A stretch of DNA of 10,233 nt from Cephalothrix spiralis (lineage: Eukaryota > Nemertea > Palaeonemertea > Archinemertea > Cephalotrichidae): NCBI GenBank assembly GCA_032353305.1, contig JAUCNG010414134.1:1-10233 (forward strand). Reading direction: 5' to 3'. Positions within the stretch are counted from its first letter, which is position 1. Every line of letters starts with the position of its first letter. The position numbers and the translations under genes are program-made. Shown here in pieces: positions 7,397-10,233 of this stretch. The notes under the pieces were generated by a model. That model was not told the DNA's origin. It did no database searches and saw only the letters and a list, made by a program, of their open reading frames with translations.

Positions 7397-7805
7397 GAAA
7401 AGATGGCATGGACAAAGAACTACTCCAAGCTGGTATGGACATGTTGGAACAGGTATACAGTGACAGTGACGAAGAAGGACAATTCACTGTCACCAAACAA
7501 GTAACAAAGACATCTCAGAGGCAAGTCAACGGCCGTGCAGCTAAGAAAGCGCCGGTCCCGGCCCCTAGAGAAGACTCGAGCGACAGCTTAGAGTCAGATG
7601 AGGAAGACCTTGGCCTGCCGAAGCGGTACCCCAAGGATAAGCCACCACCCCCATTGATGGAAGACTCAGAAGTCCCAGAATCTGAATATTTTGATGAGCA
7701 TGATGATAGTGAAGAAGGCTATTGCGGGTCATGTGACAAAGACATGGATAAGAGTTTCTTGCTAGCATGTAAACATTGCAGAAGAATGGTATGCAAAGAA
7801 TGCAG
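7397..7805 (+). CDS. TRIM-like gene, exon 2: acidic linker plus B-box-like zinc finger
   Basis: The acceptor TTTATAG ends at 7396 and the donor is AG|GTAAAA at 7806. The entry phase needs one base from upstream and the exit leaves two, both matching neighbours. Numbered from start A, it gives residues 22-156: an acidic, Ser-rich, low-complexity region (DSDEEG, DSSDSLESDEEDLG, a KPPPP run), then C130-x2-C133-x11-C145-x2-C148-x4-C153-x2-C156. With H160 in the next exon this fits seven of the eight ligands of a type-1 B-box; the final His is not seen. No RING finger precedes it, so ubiquitin-ligase activity should not be assumed. Internal Met codons (MDKELL at 7408) could start a shorter form. 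The family call rests on the zinc finger plus the following coiled coil and propeller. Confidence 0.8.
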
Positions 7806-8869
7806 GTAAAATAATTTTCAGTTAGCTTCAATATCAAACGGAAATGCGTTATAGTTCGCTAAGAGTGTCTTGCAAGCCGCGCTAGTATCGCTTAGCTTGT
7901 TACACAAGCAACTAGCTTCCATAATATAGCAATTCGTACCATGATAGCTAACACTATATTGCAATTGTCTTCTCGGGCTAGCAATTGCAATGAGTACATG
8001 TATTTCAAGTACAAGCTCATAACTAGATCGAGTCAAGTGCAATATTGCTTCCTTTCTGCTGTTAAGCTTGCATTTACACAAACCTAGTTAAAGAGTAAGC
8101 TAAGCTTTAGAAAACAAGTATAACTTCTAAGTTAGCAGGGTCGAATCTGGCTGTTTTAAAAGAGAAATCAGTTGATTTATTGTGTGTTGCAGTGAAACAA
8201 CGAACCAACCTCTGCTGTGCCAGTAAGTGTGCTAAGAGGGCTATGAATGCAAATCTCATCTGAGTTTGATGGATTGCTTTAACAAAACTAGATAATTTTT
8301 GATCTTAATTTCCACACATAAGAAATGTTTCAGAAAATATATGAAACATATATATTATAATTCTTTATAAAATCCTCCTTATAATGGTGTTCGAATCATT
8401 TTTCTAGGACAATTAGAATAGGATTTAAAGTAAATTTTAAAAATAACCGTATTTCGAAACAGATTTGATTTTGTATGGTTATGTTTTAAATGAACTTTAA
8501 ATCCTGTTCTAATTGTCATAGAAAAAAGATTCGAACACCATTATAAGGAGGATTTTATACAGAATTATAATACATATGTTTCATATATTTTCTGAAACAT
8601 TTCTTAAGCGTGAAAAATTCAGATAAAAAATTATCAAGTTTTGTTAAAGCAATCCATCAAACTCTTGACAGTCAGAGATGATATTTGCATTCATAGCCCT
8701 CTTAGCCACTTACTCGCAGAGCAGGGGTTGGTTCGTTGTTTCACTGCAACACACAACGGCCAGAAACGAGAGAGAAAAATGATGATAGCTGAGGATCGGA
8801 TCTACCAGATTTCGTGGCCTCCTATTATTTAAAGATAAAAATACAATAACATTACGCTTTGCCTTCCAG
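7806..8869 (+). other. Intron 2 (1,064 bp)
   Basis: GT (7806) to AG (8869), acceptor tract CGCTTTGCCTTCCAG. The two bases AG left by exon 2 plus the first A of exon 3 make Arg, so the frame continues ...CKEC-R-YAHSNL. The first third contains a hairpin with 10-bp arms (ATTGCAATTG at 7958-7967 with 7982-7991). The rest is largely a fold-back element. The minus-strand open frame at 7818-8081 has no recognisable domain. Confidence 0.75.
8141..8769. mobile_element. Large fold-back element, about 630 bp, inside intron 2
   Basis: The arms are nearly 300 bp each. GTGTGTTGCAGTGAAACAAC (8182-8201) and onwards is the inverse of the sequence ending 8754, and the match runs, with small indels, to a centre near 8460 through blocks such as GGTGTTCGAATC and ATAAGGAGGATTTTATA. 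A further outer match (CTGGCTGTT at 8147-8155 with AACGGCCAG at 8755-8763) suggests that about 25 bases were inserted in the left end. No transposase. The open frame at 8641-8832 is a repeat artefact. Confidence 0.8.
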
Positions 8870-9114
8870 ATATGCACATAGCAATTTGATGCAGAAAGCA
8901 GTAAGGGAATATTTTGACACAGCAGATGTAGAAATTGACAAATTCGTAACACACGAAAAAGAACTCGAAGGCATCATAAAAAGTGTTGAAGAAAGAATCG
9001 ATTCAAGTTGTGATGAGCTGGTCAGGGCAGTTGACAAAAGAAGAGAAGCTCTGAAGCAGAAGGTCTGGGGCATTGTTGGAAGCAAGAAGTCAGAGTTGGC
9101 AGGAATAAGAGGAG
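8870..9114 (+). CDS. TRIM-like gene, exon 3: coiled coil after the B-box
   Basis: Acceptor AG at 8868-8869, donor GTAATA at 9115. It encodes residues 158-238 in start-A numbering, opening YAHSNLMQKAVREYF. H160 may be the seventh zinc ligand, but no His follows in the next 24 residues, where the eighth would be expected. From about residue 165 to 235 the sequence is helical, charged and heptad-like (EKELEGIIKSVEERI, DELVRAVDKRREALKQKV), typical of the B-box C-terminal coiled coil that makes TRIM proteins antiparallel dimers. One G is left over at 9114. The frame stays open into intron 3 before stopping, so the donor is chosen by phase and GTAA match. Confidence 0.82.
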
Positions 9115-9364
9115 GTAATATAATTATTTTAATTTTCTCAGGGCGGTTCATGGAAAAAGAAAAGGATAAGGATTTTGCCGCCTATATGGCTAAAAAATAA
9201 TAATTCACGTACATACGGTACATATCTAAACGCTGATCAAAATCGCAATTGAGTATATCTCAACGTATTTGAACCAGATCACGTTGAGCCAAGTATGCTA
9301 TTTAAAAATGGCAATTAGTGTCGTACCAGAGTTAATATCTCGCTCATTAACAAGATCTCCTTAT

Positions 9365-9387
9365 TCGAAATCATGAACCAAAGCTAC
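9365..9387 (+). repeat. 23-bp direct repeat, left copy
   Basis: A perfect 23-bp match (TCGAAATCATG ... AAGCTAC) to 9567-9589. The pair brackets the hairpin at 9414-9569, with 26 extra bases between this copy and the hairpin. Confidence 0.8.
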
Positions 9388-9413
9388 AATGTATAGTAAA
9401 ACCTCGTGAGCTA

Positions 9414-9569
9414 CGATTTATTATAATATTATCGACTGTTTTACTACGGTAATTCGATTTTGAAACTGCACGAGTTCTGGAACGAGGGCTTTAGCCCGAG
9501 TTCCGGAACGAGTGCAGTTTCAAAGTCGAATTATCGTATTAAAACAGTCAATAATATTATAATAAATCG
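9414..9569. mobile_element. 156-bp near-perfect hairpin in intron 3
   Basis: CGATTTATTATAATATTATC (9414-9433) is the exact inverse of the end at 9550-9569 apart from one base, and the arms pair almost without break (CTGTTTTA, AATTCGA, GAAACTGCAC) to a centre at about 9491 (GGGCTTTAGCCC). Next to the centre a GAGTTC(T/C)GGAACGAG motif appears in both arms. It is a fold-back element without coding capacity. Confidence 0.8.
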
Positions 9570-9589
9570 AAATCATGAACCAAAGCTAC
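9567..9589 (+). repeat. 23-bp direct repeat, right copy
   Basis: Identical to 9365-9387. The first three bases (TCG) overlap the end of the hairpin. Confidence 0.8.
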
Positions 9590-9593
9590 CTGT

Positions 9594-9616
9594 CAATGAT
9601 GTAGGAGATAATTAGG
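9594..9616 (+). repeat. Intron copy of a 24-nt exon 4 segment
   Basis: CAATGATGTAGGAGATA followed by ATTAGG matches 10024-10047 in exon 4 with one A missing. In the exon it encodes NDVGDKLG; here it lies 43 bp before the acceptor and is out of use. Confidence 0.75.
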
Positions 9617-9659
9617 CTTCAAAACTCAACAAGTATTCTAATAAGTGTTTTTATTACAG

Positions 9660-10233
9660 GTGTTACTGATATGGAAGAAGTCCACGGTCAATGCAAAGAA
9701 TCTCTTCAAAACTGGGGCACCAACGTAAGGAGAGAGCACTCTGCTTGGATAGCAAGTAAAGATCTGAAGGTCAAACCAGTCGAGTTTGAAAAACTAGAAG
9801 ACATCGCAAGTGAGTTCCGGATGCGCCTCCGTATAATGCCAATCATTAGACAATTCGGTATGGTGGGTGAAGTTACAACCGGAGGCATCGACCACAGTAG
9901 TGTGACCTCACTAAGCGCACTAATAAAGCTTGAAGGCGTTGATATGGTTAGTGGATTTGCAGTGACGCCTTTAGACGAAGTAATAGTACTAAAATCAGGC
10001 ATTCCAGCTACCTTCATGATTTACAATGATGTAGGAGATAAATTAGGAGAGAAGCCATGTCCTAAGCTTGATAATGAACGCATACGCAACCTAGCTGCAA
10101 ATTCAGACACACTGTACGTGTGTACATGGAATAATGTGTTAGTCTTTAACTCTAGTCTGGAGTTTTCAAGAGAGATGGATTACGTTGACATCACAAAACC
10201 AGAACCAGTCAGTAGTATGTCTTCATACTCTTC
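9660..10233 (+). CDS. TRIM-like gene, exon 4 (5' part): coiled-coil end and propeller start
   Basis: Acceptor AG at 9658-9659; the frame is open to the window edge, giving residues 240-429 in start-A numbering with no stop, so the gene is truncated by the window. Residues 240-300 are still helical and charged (EEVHGQCKESLQNW, FEKLEDIASEFRMRL). A short linker follows, and from about 330 beta-strand-rich repeats begin: GFAVTPLDEVIVL ... TFMIYNDVGDKLG, then IRNLAANSDTLYVC ... NVLVFNSSLEF. This hydrophobic-strand plus Asp-x-x-Gly pattern is that of NHL/beta-propeller blades in TRIM2/3/32/71-like and many molluscan TRIM-like proteins. The exact propeller class is uncertain without the missing C-terminus. 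Confidence 0.85.
10024..10047 (+). repeat. Exon 4 source of the intron 3 micro-duplication
   Basis: This coding segment (NDVGDKLG, between two propeller strands) has a copy at 9594-9616 with one base deleted. Confidence 0.7.

Larger units (their letters stand above)
9115..9659 (+). other. Intron 3 (545 bp)
   Basis: GT (9115) to AG (9659), acceptor tract AGTGTTTTTATTACAG. G from exon 3 plus GT of exon 4 makes Gly, keeping the frame: ...ELAGIRG-G-VTDMEEV. It contains a long hairpin with flanking direct repeats and a short copy of exon 4 sequence. Confidence 0.8.

Noticed and set aside
7818-8081. Minus-strand 87-residue frame, cysteine-containing
   Set aside because: It lies wholly in intron 2, has no recognisable domain and no sign of its own promoter or splice sites.
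9706-10017. Minus-strand 103-residue frame
   Set aside because: It is the antisense shadow of exon 4, whose + strand frame is supported by splice phase and protein character.

Overview
The window reads as nuclear DNA of an animal: it is AT-rich, non-coding for most of its length, packed with short fold-back (MITE-like) repeats, and carries GT-AG introns interrupting one gene. The gene is a TRIM-like (B-box, coiled coil, beta-propeller) family member of the kind expanded in lophotrochozoans. A bivalve or other mollusc is my best guess; this is inferred from style, not proven.

The gene lies on the + strand and runs off the right edge. Three coding exons are well supported because their splice junctions keep one continuous frame: 7397-7805 (acidic disordered region plus zinc-finger cysteines), 8870-9114 (coiled coil) and 9660-10233 (end of the coiled-coil region plus the first propeller-like blades). 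About 4.4 kb upstream, at 2729-3030, there are two good and one weaker candidate first coding exons. All start with ATG and all leave a single G (phase 1), which fits the exon at 7397. The two best both begin Met-Ser-Arg after an AG acceptor-like site, and joining them to each other gives an immediate stop, so they would be mutually exclusive starts. A palindromic CRE and an E-box lie about 200 bp upstream. A second CCAAT-CRE-CCAAT cluster sits just before the exon at 7397.

The rest is repeats. In order: a tRNA-derived SINE-like head (35-106); a 355-bp fold-back element (421-775) with a lone arm fragment at 1981-2030; a tandem repeat of about 108 bp (773-1010); a 26-bp duplication (1199-1250); a fold-back with a G-rich loop (1595-1750); a small hairpin (2459-2553); a fold-back (3068-3190); a degenerate GCGGGAA array (3253-3474); a fold-back carrying NRF-1-like and CRE sites (4741-5065); a fold-back with internally duplicated arm (5849-6538); a nested pair of fold-backs (6603-7072, with a 227-bp element inserted at 6662-6888); a fold-back of about 630 bp inside intron 2 (8141-8769); and a near-perfect hairpin inside intron 3 (9414-9569). 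No transposase, rRNA, functional tRNA or CRISPR array is visible.

The most noteworthy points are the alternative first exons, the nested fold-back whose pre-insertion site is preserved in the partner arm, and a 24-nt piece of the last exon that reappears in intron 3.
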